Positions 25,496 to 34,880 are shown, counted from the stretch's first letter. The stretch: 64,000 nucleotides of DNA from Spirulina subsalsa PCC 9445 (GCF_000314005.1 NZ_JH980292.1:1622094-1686093), one strand, 5' to 3'. The notes: generated by a model not told the origin, from the letters alone. Made by a program: numbers and translations.

Positions 25496-25648
25496 TAGCA
25501 TCTGGGCTGGGGTCATCCCGGAACCACTGTCCTGACTCAAAAGATTTCAAGTCTGCGAAGATGTCAGGTACACTAATCCGTAGAATGAAGACTGGCCTTT
25601 GTATCGTCTTGGTTCAAGACGCTGTGAATCCTGCTATCTGAAAGTGTT

Positions 25649-27055
25649 ATGACTCCAGTAGACCCCCCGAATCAATCCCCCCTTGATGATGAGATGTTAA
25701 CCCCTCCGCCTCCTGCGGTTGAGTCGTTGGGTGGGTCAGTGGAAAGCCCGTCAACAGGAGAGCCGGGGGATGATCCTGTTCTGGAGGCTCTTGCAAGGGC
25801 AAGGGACGAATTATCAACCGAGGAAGTAACGCTTAATGAGGCTCTACCGGATAGCGGTAGTCCTTGGGATGATCCCCTGCCGGAGTCGGGGGGGGATTTG
25901 CCGGAGTCTCAAGCGTCTAGGGTGTTGGATCAACTGTCGGGAACTGAGGAAATGGTTCTGGATCGGGCGCAATCGTTACAGGAGGCGGACTGGTTTGCTT
26001 TGGCGCGGAAATTGCGCCAACGAAATCGGGATTTATTAAAGCGGGTGGCGACGCTGGAACAGTCTTTAGCCCAAACTCAGGAGGAGTTACAGGGGTATAA
26101 ACGGCGTGTCTCGTTGCAAGAGGGTTCGCGATCGCGAGGCGTTGAGCCGCAATCGCACCTCTTGGCCAGCCAAAATGAGGATCTACAAACCGCCCAAGCC
26201 CAAGTTAATCTACTCTTTGAAGAACTAGAAGCCTCCCACCGAGTCGCCCAACGGCAACACTTCCTGATTGAAACCCTCACCGCCCAACTGGAGGCCGCCC
26301 AGAGTCAGATTGTCCATTTAGAACAGGAGTATCAACGGGCGCAACAACGCTATCAGGTGCAAGGGTCGGTATTACTGGAAGCGGCGGAAAATTCTCAGGA
26401 ACTGCGCGATCGCCTTACCCGCCAACAACAGCACACCCGCCAATTCAAAGCCGTCCTAGACCGTTATCTGAGTCCCTTAGAAGAACTAGAAACCGAAAAC
26501 CTCGCCTCAGCTTGGTCCGAGGACAATGATGAGGATGTCGAAGATCTCACCCAACCCCCCACCCTAGAAGCCTCGGAAACCACCCTAGAAGCCCTGTCTC
26601 GCCCCGTTGAACCCCAAAGCGAGGAAATCATCCCCCCCCGTCCCTCCCCCCGCCCGGAAGACACCCTAAACCCCCCAACCCCAGCTTCTCGCTTCTTCAA
26701 TCCCCCGCCCAGTACAAGCGGGATCAAACAACCGATCCGCCCCTGGTCTGCCCAAACCACTAGCCCAGAGTCCATCGTGGGAGAACCCCCCAGTTGGGTC
26801 AGTCGGATGATCGGTCAGACCCTGCCAGACCCTCAACCCCAACTCGAACCCGCCCCCGTACTGGAACAACCCCCTACCCCAGAACCTCCCCCCAAACCCT
26901 CACCCTTTATTAATCTCTCCTTACCCGACTTTAAAAAACGTTCTGGCATTCAACCCCACCCCCCCGCCCCAGACCCCACTGGCCGAAGAGTTGGATCTCT
27001 CGGCGGAGCATCTATCCAGCGCCCTCCGTCAGGAGTTAAACCAACGGATTACTAG
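25649..27055 (+). CDS. proline-rich coiled-coil protein, frameshifted near C-terminus
   Basis: 468 residues as read. Residues 1-90 are acidic and proline-rich; about 100-275 is a long coiled coil (LARKLRQRNRDLLKRVATLE onward, heptads rich in L, Q, E); then a proline-rich region to about 420. Near its end is PFINLSLPDFKKRSG. At the C7 run 26959-26965 the sense text leaves this frame: one C fewer continues as TPLAEELDLSAEHLSSALRQ and ends SIDLPNFPRYRSAQN at 27200, which repeats the earlier LPDF-type motif. In the annotated frame the end is an unlike GRRVGSLGGASIQRPPSG. No known family. The pseudokinase gene follows on the same strand. Confidence 0.7.
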   Translation: MTPVDPPNQSPLDDEMLTPPPPAVESLGGSVESPSTGEPGDDPVLEALARARDELSTEEVTLNEALPDSGSPWDDPLPESGGDLPESQASRVLDQLSGTEEMVLDRAQSLQEADWFALARKLRQRNRDLLKRVATLEQSLAQTQEELQGYKRRVSLQEGSRSRGVEPQSHLLASQNEDLQTAQAQVNLLFEELEASHRVAQRQHFLIETLTAQLEAAQSQIVHLEQEYQRAQQRYQVQGSVLLEAAENSQELRDRLTRQQQHTRQFKAVLDRYLSPLEELETENLASAWSEDNDEDVEDLTQPPTLEASETTLEALSRPVEPQSEEIIPPRPSPRPEDTLNPPTPASRFFNPPPSTSGIKQPIRPWSAQTTSPESIVGEPPSWVSRMIGQTLPDPQPQLEPAPVLEQPPTPEPPPKPSPFINLSLPDFKKRSGIQPHPPAPDPTGRRVGSLGGASIQRPPSGVKPTDY

Positions 27056-27200
27056 CCCCTCCCCCAGTTCCAAGTTCATCAGTCCCGAATCCACCCAATC
27101 CCCCTCCCCCACCTTGAACCCCCAACCGCCCAAAAAGCGGAAATCCCTCGCGTCCATTGATTTACCCAACTTCCCCCGCTATCGTTCGGCTCAAAACTAA
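26959..27200 (+). other. frameshifted continuation of the coiled-coil gene
   Basis: Read in the frame that results from dropping one base of C7 (26959-26965), the strand is open to TAA at 27198-27200. The product EELDLSAEHLSSALRQELNQ and then PQPPKKRKSLASIDLPNFPR is lower in bias toward frame-shadow residues than the annotated tail and repeats a motif seen upstream. It may be a sequencing slip, slippage during expression, or a real mutation. Confidence 0.6.
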
Positions 27201-27275
27201 TCTTTTGGCTAATACAACAAAGGGCGATCGCTCTGCCACAATCAAAGGGCAGACAGGAGAGCAGGAGCAGGGAAC

Positions 27276-29582
27276 GTGGTACGCAACAGACGCAAGCTGA
27301 ACAAAATCGGCCGAGAAATTGCTCAACGGGAACAAGGCCGGGTCGCGGGTCGCCTCGGCTTCTTTTCCAGCACCTTCCTCTATCACCTCTATATGCTCGT
27401 TCCCGTGCGGTTTCGCTGGTTAGTACCATTTCTAGAGGAGTTAGTCCGAGATACGGGCAAAGAGGAAGGGGAAGAAGAGGAAGAAGAAACCGCCGAAGCC
27501 ATCAGCCCCGTTGCCGTACTGCCCTCTCGTCCGGGGGTAGACTATCTCCTGATTCCCCCCCTAGCTGAACAATCGGACATTATGGGGGTACGGGGCCGTT
27601 ATCGCATTCTCAGGGTGTTAGGGGTGCGGGGCAAAGGTCGCCTCTATCAAGGGGTACAGATGGGCAATGATCAACCTGTGATCATTCGGGAGTATGTGTT
27701 ACCCCCTCAAGGGTTTAGCGCCCTCGAAATTCGCCAACGGAAAGAGGTGTTTATGTTGCGAGGGGGGCTAAAACTAGCCGATGGTCGTATTCATAATTTA
27801 CGCTTAGTGGAGCCTTGGGACACCATTAGCGACCACAACGAGGCACGCTGTTATTTAGTCAGTCAGGGGGAAATTGAAGCCTACCCCACCCTGTTGGATT
27901 ATCTCAAAGAACGGGGTCCCCTCCCCCCAGCCCAAGTGCGGCACATTTTAAGCCAAGTTCTGCAAACCTTAGCCTCTCTCCATGGTCAAAAATTCACCCT
28001 CCCCTCGGGACAAATTCAACAGGGTTTAGTTCATGGGCAGTTAAGTTTAGAGACATTGCTGATTTCCCCGTTACAAGGGGGAGTCTTGCCCGAAGAACAG
28101 AGATTTTATATTTATGTTTGTGATCTCACCCTCTGGGAGGATTTATTTTTACCCCCGACTACCCCGCCGGGGAACTACTCTCCCGCCAAGGATTTAGTGG
28201 CTTTAGGCTATGTGGGCTTTTATCTCCTCGCTGGGCGCACCGTGGATAAAAATGGCAAGCCCTTAGACCCTCGGCAAGGGGAAAACTGGCTGCCTCGCGA
28301 TCGCCCCCTCCAACAAATTATTCGCCGTCTCTTGGGGCTAGAAAGTCCTTTTCCCAACGCTTTAGAAGCCCGCAAAGCCTTGTTAAATCTGCCCCCAGAA
28401 CCCGATATTTTAAGCGAAGTGGAAGACCGAGAAGGAGAAGAAGAAGACACCCCCTCCTCGGGACGCTGGAAAGGATTACTCTTGGTGTTGATTTTAGCCG
28501 CCTTGGGGGGGTGGGGGCTGTGGTGGTGGTTAGGACGCAGACCCCAAAGCCAAAGCCCTGTTCCCTTGCCCTGTTGTATTGGGGAAGTAACGGCAGTACC
28601 TCGGGGGCGTTTTCGTTATACTACAGCCCCCCAAAGTATTGGCCACTACCTGATGCGTCAGCCCAATTTAGTCCTACGACGGAACAGTTTTCAGGAGGAG
28701 ATCCAAATTCAACAGCCGAACATCCAGTTAGAGCATCAAGAAGTAGACAGTTGGGAACGAACTCTCACACTCTTACAACGGGACAGCCTCGATTTTGCCG
28801 TGAGTAGTGTGGTGGGAGAAAATGCTCCTGTTGCTTTACCCTCCAACCTGAGAGCGGATGTCATTGCCTATGATGGGTTAGCGCTTATTGTACCGTTTAG
28901 TTATGCGCAACGCGCCCAAAGTTTACCCAATGCCTTGGGGGGACGGATTACCTTTGCTCAATTGCGACAATTATATTTAGGGGAAATTGACAACTGGCAA
29001 CAGTTAGGGGGGCCGCGCTTGCCCGTGCGTTTGTATGTTCCCGAAGACCCGGAAGCCTTGCGTCTGTTTGAAGAGCGGGTTTTACAAACCCCAGATGCGA
29101 TCGCCCAATTCCGCGCCCTCACCAGACAAGAGCGCACCCCCAACGCTGATAGTTTTACCGCCCTAGCCAGTCCCATCCAAACCCGCCCCACCTTTACCAT
29201 GTTACGGGAGATTCTCCAAGACTTTGAGGATTCAGGAATTGGGGCGATTGGTTTTGCCAGCTTAAGCCAAGTCTTTGGGCAGTGTTCCGTCTATCCCCTC
29301 GCCCTAGTTGGTGATACGGGTCGCACCTCCAGCGTTTCTCCCCTCGTCCAGAATGACGGCACCCCCATCACACCCAACATTGATCTCTGCAATGACAAAG
29401 GCAGTTACCGTTTAAACATGGCCGCCCTACGGGGGGGAGACTATCCTCTAGCCTACTCCATCTCGATTATCTACCCCTTAGATAATAGTCGCCCTCCCAT
29501 TGGAGATCGGTTAGCAGAAATGTTCAGAACTCAGGAAGCCCAAAAGTTATTAGAAAGGGCGGGATTCACGCCAAAACACTGA
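27276..29582 (+). CDS. pseudokinase - transmembrane - PstS-like binding domain fusion
   Basis: 768 residues, GTG start at 27276 after GGAGCAGGG. A basic head and acidic run (EEGEEEEEE) precede a protein-kinase-like domain at about 100-375 (YRILRVLGVRGKGRLYQGVQ). Catalytic residues are lost: the beta-3 Lys region reads QPVIIREYV, and the HRD loop reads LVHGQLSLETLL with Gln for Asp, so it is probably a pseudokinase. A single helix follows at about 403-425 (GLLLVLILAALGGWGLWWWL). The outer part, about 440-765, resembles a phosphate-binding PstS-type domain (GGRITFAQLRQLYLGEIDNW; SYPLA-like DYPLAYSISIIYPLDNS). A periplasmic ligand may thus be coupled to a cytosolic scaffold. It follows the coiled-coil gene by 75 bp. 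Confidence 0.8.
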   Translation: MVRNRRKLNKIGREIAQREQGRVAGRLGFFSSTFLYHLYMLVPVRFRWLVPFLEELVRDTGKEEGEEEEEETAEAISPVAVLPSRPGVDYLLIPPLAEQSDIMGVRGRYRILRVLGVRGKGRLYQGVQMGNDQPVIIREYVLPPQGFSALEIRQRKEVFMLRGGLKLADGRIHNLRLVEPWDTISDHNEARCYLVSQGEIEAYPTLLDYLKERGPLPPAQVRHILSQVLQTLASLHGQKFTLPSGQIQQGLVHGQLSLETLLISPLQGGVLPEEQRFYIYVCDLTLWEDLFLPPTTPPGNYSPAKDLVALGYVGFYLLAGRTVDKNGKPLDPRQGENWLPRDRPLQQIIRRLLGLESPFPNALEARKALLNLPPEPDILSEVEDREGEEEDTPSSGRWKGLLLVLILAALGGWGLWWWLGRRPQSQSPVPLPCCIGEVTAVPRGRFRYTTAPQSIGHYLMRQPNLVLRRNSFQEEIQIQQPNIQLEHQEVDSWERTLTLLQRDSLDFAVSSVVGENAPVALPSNLRADVIAYDGLALIVPFSYAQRAQSLPNALGGRITFAQLRQLYLGEIDNWQQLGGPRLPVRLYVPEDPEALRLFEERVLQTPDAIAQFRALTRQERTPNADSFTALASPIQTRPTFTMLREILQDFEDSGIGAIGFASLSQVFGQCSVYPLALVGDTGRTSSVSPLVQNDGTPITPNIDLCNDKGSYRLNMAALRGGDYPLAYSISIIYPLDNSRPPIGDRLAEMFRTQEAQKLLERAGFTPKH

Positions 29583-29673
29583 TCTACTCTCCAAAACTCA
29601 AGAAATCACCCAAGCCTTGAGTTTGCCTCTCGAATCAGTGCAAAATAGAATCTAGTCAATCTAAACCTGAATC

Positions 29674-30168
29674 ATGAAACCTCGTCCTATTCCCCCCGAA
29701 CCCGGTCAAGAGTCTGTTTGGGACTATCCCCGTCCTGCTCGCTGGGAAGATACATCTAAACACCTGAAAATCATCTGTCAGGGGATTATTTTAGCCGAAA
29801 CCACAAGAGGTAAAAGGGTTTTAGAAACCAGTCACCCCCCGACTTATTATTTCCCCCCAGAAGATATTAAGCTGGAGTATCTGATGGGGAACGCGAAAAA
29901 AGGATTTTGTGAATGGAAAGGCTATTATCAATATATTGATGTCAGGATTGGAGAAAAACTGATTCAAAATGCAGGATGGCAATGTTATCAAACCAGTCCC
30001 CCTTTTATAGCTCTCCAAGGATACTATAGTTTTTTCGCGGGTTTAATGGATGCTTGTTATGTTAATGATGAATTAGTTACACCTCAAGCCGGGGGATTTT
30101 ATGGCGGTTGGATTACCTCGGATATTGTAGGACCCTTCAAAGGAGAACCCGGAACTTGGGGTTGGTAG
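29674..30168 (+). CDS. DUF427 domain protein
   Basis: 164 residues. The DUF427 fold signature is present: RVLETSHPPTYYFPPEDIKL, then FCEWKGYYQYIDV, and near the end GGFYGGWITSDIVGPFKGEP. The family is small, soluble and of unknown biochemical role. The gene stands alone between the pseudokinase gene (91 bp) and convergent mutL (72 bp). No unusual features. Confidence 0.88.
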   Translation: MKPRPIPPEPGQESVWDYPRPARWEDTSKHLKIICQGIILAETTRGKRVLETSHPPTYYFPPEDIKLEYLMGNAKKGFCEWKGYYQYIDVRIGEKLIQNAGWQCYQTSPPFIALQGYYSFFAGLMDACYVNDELVTPQAGGFYGGWITSDIVGPFKGEPGTWGW

Positions 30169-30240
30169 CGGAGTTGGCAAGAGGCCATCTTGAAGGTCAA
30201 TTACATATCCCTGTATCGGGGAGTGCGTCGCTCTTTTTGT

Positions 30241-31926
30241 TCAAATACCGTGACTCTTGCCAATCACCCAATGACGACGGAAAAAACGGGCGAGGGAAGA
30301 CTCTTCTAAAGCCAGAAAAATAGGACGACCATGGGGACAAGTGCGAGGATTACGGGTTACTTTCCACTGGTCAATGAGGGCCTGCATCTCCGAAAGACTT
30401 AAGGGGGTACCGTTACGGATAGCACTGCGGCAAGCGGTGGCGACTTGGGCGGTTTCTAAATCTCCTCCCCAACTCAGTTCTAACAGTGCCTCCCGACAGT
30501 CCCCACGATGCAGTAGGGGAGCCGGTACTGTCCGCACAGCCCACATCTGCTCCCCAAAGGCCTCTACTTCTAAACCAATGCGCTCTAATTGCTCGATCTG
30601 CTTGGTTTGCAGATTGTTTAAAATCACTGGACTTTCTGGATCAATCAGTTGCCAAGTGTCCTGTAATTGCTCATATAACACTCGCTCATGGGCGATATGT
30701 TGTTCAATCAACCACACTCCATGAGGATGTTCGGCCACAATATAGGTTTGATTCACTTGGGCGACAACGGTTAAGGGGATGAGGTGAATGGCGGCCCTGG
30801 AGGCGGTTGGGGGGGGGATTTCCCGGTTGAGATGGTAGGGGGTGGTGCTTTCTGCGGCTTTTAAGAGTTGCCCCAGACGCTGGTTTTCTGCGGTTTGCCC
30901 TAATTCGGCTGGACTAATCCGCAAGGCCTGTTCTACTCCTTGGCTAACTTGTTCTCGCCAAAAGTCGAGATGATGGAGGTAGATTTCAGTTTTGGCAGGA
31001 TGACGGTTCCAGTCGATGTGCTGGGGATTGAGGCGCAGATGAAGAAAACAGAGGGGATAGCGATCGCGGGGTAGGGTACGATTGAAGGCGGTGATCAGGG
31101 TTTGTTCCAGTTGAGGCGATCGCACAAAACGACCATTCACGGCCACTTTCACCCAATCAGGACGTTGACGGTGACAACGATCGGGTAAACCCAGCAGGAG
31201 GTCAAAATGTGCCTTTTCCGAGTCCTCTGGAGAGTCTACCGTTAAGCGGAGAAATTGTAGATCACTGGGTTGGATCCGTCGCAAGAGTTGGGGGAGAATT
31301 TCCTGGGTATTTACCCCCGGACTAATTTTGAACCACAGTTTCTCCCCCTGCCACACTTGCCAATGAATCCCCGGATGACAGAGTGCCATTTGTTGTAACA
31401 GGGTTTGCACCTCCGCCAGTTGTTGGGGGGGGGAAGGTAAACCCCGACGACGGACGGGTACATTGCCAAACAGATTCGACACTGTGACCACGGTTCCCGG
31501 AGCAAGGGCTACCACTTCCTCGGCTACCCCCTCCCCCTGCTGATTATAGGTCATCTGCCAGCCTACATCGTCCTCCTCCTGCACCCGACTTAAAATCACC
31601 AACTCCGACAGTTGGGCAATACTATGTAAAGCCTCCCCGCGAAAGCCCAAACTGGTGATTTTCCACAAATCCTCACAGGTGAAAATCTTGCTGGTACTGT
31701 GGGGATGAGCGCACAACCGCAAATTCTCCCGAGTCATCCCCTGACCATTGTCCGCTACTTGTACCCGCCACAAATCGGGATCGACTTTCACCACTAAACG
31801 AGTCGCCCCCGCATCAATGGCATTTTCCACTAATTCCCGCACGACGGCCGTTAGAGAGTCGATGACTTCTCCTGCTGCAATAATATCAATAACTTCAGGG
31901 GGCAGAGGTTGAATAGAAAAGTGCAT
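30241..31926 (-). CDS. mutL: DNA mismatch repair protein MutL
   Basis: 561 residues. The GHKL ATPase motifs are complete: ELVENAIDAGATRLVV, VADNGQGMTRENL, TSKI and LGFRGEALHSIAQ. MutL couples MutS mismatch recognition to downstream strand excision. The C-terminal dimerisation domain carries LIEQHIAHERVLYEQL, close to the endonuclease motif DQHAxxExxxxE but with Glu for the first Asp, and the associated CPHGRP motif is present, so endonuclease activity is plausible but not certain. It is monocistronic. The AT-rich 31927-32198 stretch upstream has no gene and probably holds its promoter. Confidence 0.95.
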   Translation of the reverse strand: MHFSIQPLPPEVIDIIAAGEVIDSLTAVVRELVENAIDAGATRLVVKVDPDLWRVQVADNGQGMTRENLRLCAHPHSTSKIFTCEDLWKITSLGFRGEALHSIAQLSELVILSRVQEEDDVGWQMTYNQQGEGVAEEVVALAPGTVVTVSNLFGNVPVRRRGLPSPPQQLAEVQTLLQQMALCHPGIHWQVWQGEKLWFKISPGVNTQEILPQLLRRIQPSDLQFLRLTVDSPEDSEKAHFDLLLGLPDRCHRQRPDWVKVAVNGRFVRSPQLEQTLITAFNRTLPRDRYPLCFLHLRLNPQHIDWNRHPAKTEIYLHHLDFWREQVSQGVEQALRISPAELGQTAENQRLGQLLKAAESTTPYHLNREIPPPTASRAAIHLIPLTVVAQVNQTYIVAEHPHGVWLIEQHIAHERVLYEQLQDTWQLIDPESPVILNNLQTKQIEQLERIGLEVEAFGEQMWAVRTVPAPLLHRGDCREALLELSWGGDLETAQVATACRSAIRNGTPLSLSEMQALIDQWKVTRNPRTCPHGRPIFLALEESSLARFFRRHWVIGKSHGI

Positions 31927-32198
31927 AAATCAATTATTTGCCATTGGTCATCAATTCTTCACGTTTGTCAGGTCTTTTTTTGAAAAAAATCTGAATTAAT
32001 ATAATTCCATTATACAACAAATTATTAGAAATATTTTTAAAAAAACTACCGTTATTTCTGCGCTCTATTTTGTTATTAAAGCCGCCTTGACTTCTCTCAG
32101 GAGTGACAACCCAAACCCCAAGGATTCATAATAGATTGCCTTGATTGCCTACTCACAATTAAACGAACAAACAGGAATTCATTCGGGAGCATGAATCA
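31927..32198. other. AT-rich divergent intergenic region
   Basis: Between mutL (minus) and argZ (plus) the sequence is very AT-rich at 31975-32085, including runs such as AAATATTTTTAAAAAAAC. No gene or RNA is recognised. It likely carries the mutL promoter. Confidence 0.5.
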
Positions 32199-32228
32199 TT
32201 GACTAAAGCCCAATAAACAATCTATAAT
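32199..32228 (+). promoter_or_regulatory. sigma70-type promoter for argZ
   Basis: TTGACT at 32199-32204 and TATAAT at 32223-32228, spacer 18 bp. It implies a 5' UTR of roughly 105 nt before the argZ ATG. Confidence 0.6.
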
Positions 32229-32252
32229 GAAAAGTTGCTTTGACAGTATTTA

Positions 32253-32282
32253 GCAGCCTAATTCATCTTAGAGTTAGGCTGC
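32253..32282 (+). promoter_or_regulatory. 9-bp hairpin in argZ 5' UTR
   Basis: GCAGCCTAA at 32253-32261 pairs exactly with TTAGGCTGC at 32274-32282. Downstream is TTGTCTTG, not a T-run, so it may be a translational or stability element, or a weak attenuator. Confidence 0.55.
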
Positions 32283-32340
32283 TTGTCTTGCGCGTATACA
32301 AGCTATCTAGAGTGTGGCACACCCTCTTACATTGTAAATT

Positions 32341-34461
32341 ATGACCGATTTGCTCCGCTTCCTCATGTGTTCTCCTCGCCACTATGACGTAGATTACGTC
32401 ATTAATCCTTGGATGGAGGGGAATATTCATAAATCGTCCCGCGATCGCGCTAACGAACAATGGGATAAACTCTATCATCTGATTAAAGATCATGCCATTG
32501 TTGACCTGGTGGATCCCGTGCAAGGGTGGCCGGATATGGTGTTCACGGCCAATGCGGGCTTAGTTTTGGGTGATAAGGTGGTTTTGAGCCGCTTTCTGCA
32601 CAAAGAACGGCAAGGGGAAGAACCCCATTTCAAACAATGGTTTGAAGACAATGGTTATAAGGTCTTTGAATTGCCGGCGGACTTACCTTTTGAAGGGGCT
32701 GGGGATGCTTTATTAGACCGTGAGGGTCGTTGGTTATGGGCGGGCTATGGCTTCCGCACGGAATTGGATTCCCACCCCCTGATTGCCGAATGGTTGGATA
32801 TTGAAGTTCTCTCCCTGCGTTTAATTGACAGTCGGTTCTACCATTTAGATACTTGCTTCTGCCCCTTAACGGGGGGTTATTTACTGTACTATCCTCCGGC
32901 CTTTGATGCCTATTCCAATTTGTTAATCGAGCGTCGAGTCCCGGCGGATAAACGGATTGCGATCGCAGAACCGGACGCGGTGAATTTTGCCTGTAATGCG
33001 GTCAATATCCACCAGGTCGTTATTTTAAACAAAGCCAGTGAGGATTTAAAACAACGACTCGGCCAGGTCGGATACACCGTCATGGAAACCCCCTTAACGG
33101 AATTCCTTAAAGCAGGGGGCGCGTCCAAGTGCCTCACCCTCCGCACGACGGAACCGGTACGGGAAGAACTCCACGCCCGCGTTACCGTGGAAAGTCGCAA
33201 TATCCACCTCGAAGGCCATCTCCTCGATGCCGGGATTATGAACCGGGTGTTAGATACGGTAGTGGAAAAAGGCGGCAGTTTCAAGGTCTTAAACTTTAAT
33301 CTCGGGGCCGAACGCCAAAGCACCTCCCGGGCGGAAGTGCGCGTCACAGCACCGGATCATGAGGTCATGGAAGAAATCATGACCCAGTTGATTGAATTGG
33401 GGGCTGTAGATGTCCCGACTGAGGAACGGAACGCGATTTTAGAAGATGTCATCCAGTCGGGTGTGGCACCTGATGATTTCTATGTGACGACGATCTATCC
33501 GACAGAAGTCCGCATTGACGGCCAGTGGGTGCGAGTGGAGAATCAACGCATGGATGGTGCGATCGCCATTCGCCAAACCCCCGACGGTTTAACCGCCCGT
33601 TGTAAGATTCTGCGCGATTTAGAAGTAGGGGAAAAAGTCGTTGTCGGAGTGGAAGGCATTCGCATTGTCCGCAAACCCGAAAGCCGAGATCAACGGGGGA
33701 CTAAAGAAGAATTCACCTTTATGGGATCTGGGGTATCCAGTGAGCGCCGGGTGGAATTGTTGGTGGAACAAATCGCTTGGGAAATGCGCCATATCCGCGA
33801 CCAAGGCGGTAAAGTCGTAGTTACAGCTGGCCCGGTGGTCATTCATACCGGGGGCAGTGAACACCTCGCCCGCTTGATTCGGGAGGGCTATGTGCAGGCT
33901 TTATTAGCGGGAAATGCGATCGCTGTTCATGACATGGAACAATCCCTCATGGGGACTTCCTTGGGCGTAGACATGAAAAAAGGCGTTCCCGTCCACGGAG
34001 GACACCGCCACCACCTGAAAGTGATTAACGCCATTCGTCGCTATGGCAACATCCCCAACGCCGTAGAACAAGGGTTCTTAACTCAGGGCATTATGTATGA
34101 ATGCGTGAAAAATAACGTCCCCTTCTGTTTAGCGGGATCGATTCGGGATGATGGCCCCCTGCCCGACACCCACATGGACTTACTGAAAGCTCAAGCGGAG
34201 TATGCCCGGTTAATTGAAGGGGCGGACATGATCCTGATGCTGTCTACCATGCTCCATTCTATTGGGGTAGGGAACATGACTCCGGCCGGGGTGAAAATGG
34301 TCTGCGTTGATATTAACCCCGCCGTTGTGACCAAATTAAGCGATCGCGGTTCTGTGGAATCCGTCGGCATTGTCACCGATGTGGGCTTATTCCTCAGCCT
34401 GTTAGTCAAACAGTTAGATCAACTCACCAACCCCTATCCCCTGTCTCAAACGGTACAATAG
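32341..34461 (+). CDS. argZ: arginine dihydrolase / ornithine cyclodeaminase (ArgZ/AgrE family)
   Basis: 706 residues. The N-terminal guanidine-group-modifying domain has Asn22 (YVINPWMEGN), Asn71 (MVFTANAGLV) and Cys264 (GGASKCLTLRT) at the positions described for Synechocystis ArgZ, which turns arginine into ornithine, CO2 and ammonia. The C-terminal half is the TIGR00300/LOR-SDH part that in Anabaena AgrE converts ornithine to proline; it shows an NAD-type region (VVTAGPVVIHTGGSEHLARL). Together these drive nitrogen release from arginine and cyanophycin. A promoter and a 5' UTR hairpin precede the gene. Its TAG stop forms the first three bases of a TAGATA repeat flanking inserted mobile elements. 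Confidence 0.95.
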   Translation: MTDLLRFLMCSPRHYDVDYVINPWMEGNIHKSSRDRANEQWDKLYHLIKDHAIVDLVDPVQGWPDMVFTANAGLVLGDKVVLSRFLHKERQGEEPHFKQWFEDNGYKVFELPADLPFEGAGDALLDREGRWLWAGYGFRTELDSHPLIAEWLDIEVLSLRLIDSRFYHLDTCFCPLTGGYLLYYPPAFDAYSNLLIERRVPADKRIAIAEPDAVNFACNAVNIHQVVILNKASEDLKQRLGQVGYTVMETPLTEFLKAGGASKCLTLRTTEPVREELHARVTVESRNIHLEGHLLDAGIMNRVLDTVVEKGGSFKVLNFNLGAERQSTSRAEVRVTAPDHEVMEEIMTQLIELGAVDVPTEERNAILEDVIQSGVAPDDFYVTTIYPTEVRIDGQWVRVENQRMDGAIAIRQTPDGLTARCKILRDLEVGEKVVVGVEGIRIVRKPESRDQRGTKEEFTFMGSGVSSERRVELLVEQIAWEMRHIRDQGGKVVVTAGPVVIHTGGSEHLARLIREGYVQALLAGNAIAVHDMEQSLMGTSLGVDMKKGVPVHGGHRHHLKVINAIRRYGNIPNAVEQGFLTQGIMYECVKNNVPFCLAGSIRDDGPLPDTHMDLLKAQAEYARLIEGADMILMLSTMLHSIGVGNMTPAGVKMVCVDINPAVVTKLSDRGSVESVGIVTDVGLFLSLLVKQLDQLTNPYPLSQTVQ

Positions 34462-34464
34462 ATA

Positions 34465-34721
34465 GGGCTTGCTGTTCACTTCGTGACGCTTCGCGTTCAC
34501 TTCGTGACGCTCCGCGAACGCGAAGCGTTGCGTAGCAAACGCGAAGCGTTGCGTAGCAATATAACTCTACTCTGGGTGGAAAACAGGGAACGGGGAACAG
34601 GAAGGGGAATCGGAAAAAGGCAAGCCTTTTTGATGATTTATCCCTAAAACCTTACAGTTTCTTGCTCTTAAAACGGCTAAAAGTCCTAGTAACACTGCTT
34701 AGAGGGATATTCAGCAGACCC
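34465..34721. mobile_element. MITE-like element 1 at the argZ stop codon
   Basis: 257 bp, ends GGGCTTGCTGTTCAC and GGATATTCAGCAGACCC (imperfect inverted repeats). TAGATA flanks it at 34459-34464 and 34722-34727. In inverse orientation it matches most of the 19271-19632 element, including the AAAAAGGCTTGCCTTTTT-like palindrome and the GCGTAGCAATATAA junction. No coding capacity. Confidence 0.78.
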
Positions 34722-34727
34722 TAGATA

Positions 34728-34880
34728 GGGTCTGCTGAATAACACCAGATGCTAGGCTCAACAAGGGAACAGGGAACTCTTAACAGGGAACAGATCATCT
34801 AAAACTGGCACGATTGCCTATTCCCGACTCCCGACTCCCGACTCCCGATTCCCCAACTCTCGGACTTATTCAGCAGACCC
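34728..34880. mobile_element. MITE-like element 2, tandem to element 1
   Basis: 153 bp with perfect inverted ends GGGTCTGCTGAATAA and TTATTCAGCAGACCC. TAGATA lies on both sides (34722-34727 shared with element 1, and 34881-34886). The interior differs from element 1 and holds CAGGGAAC units and three to four CCCGACT heptamers (34825-34850). The array reads TAGATA, element, TAGATA, element, TAGATA. Confidence 0.78.
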
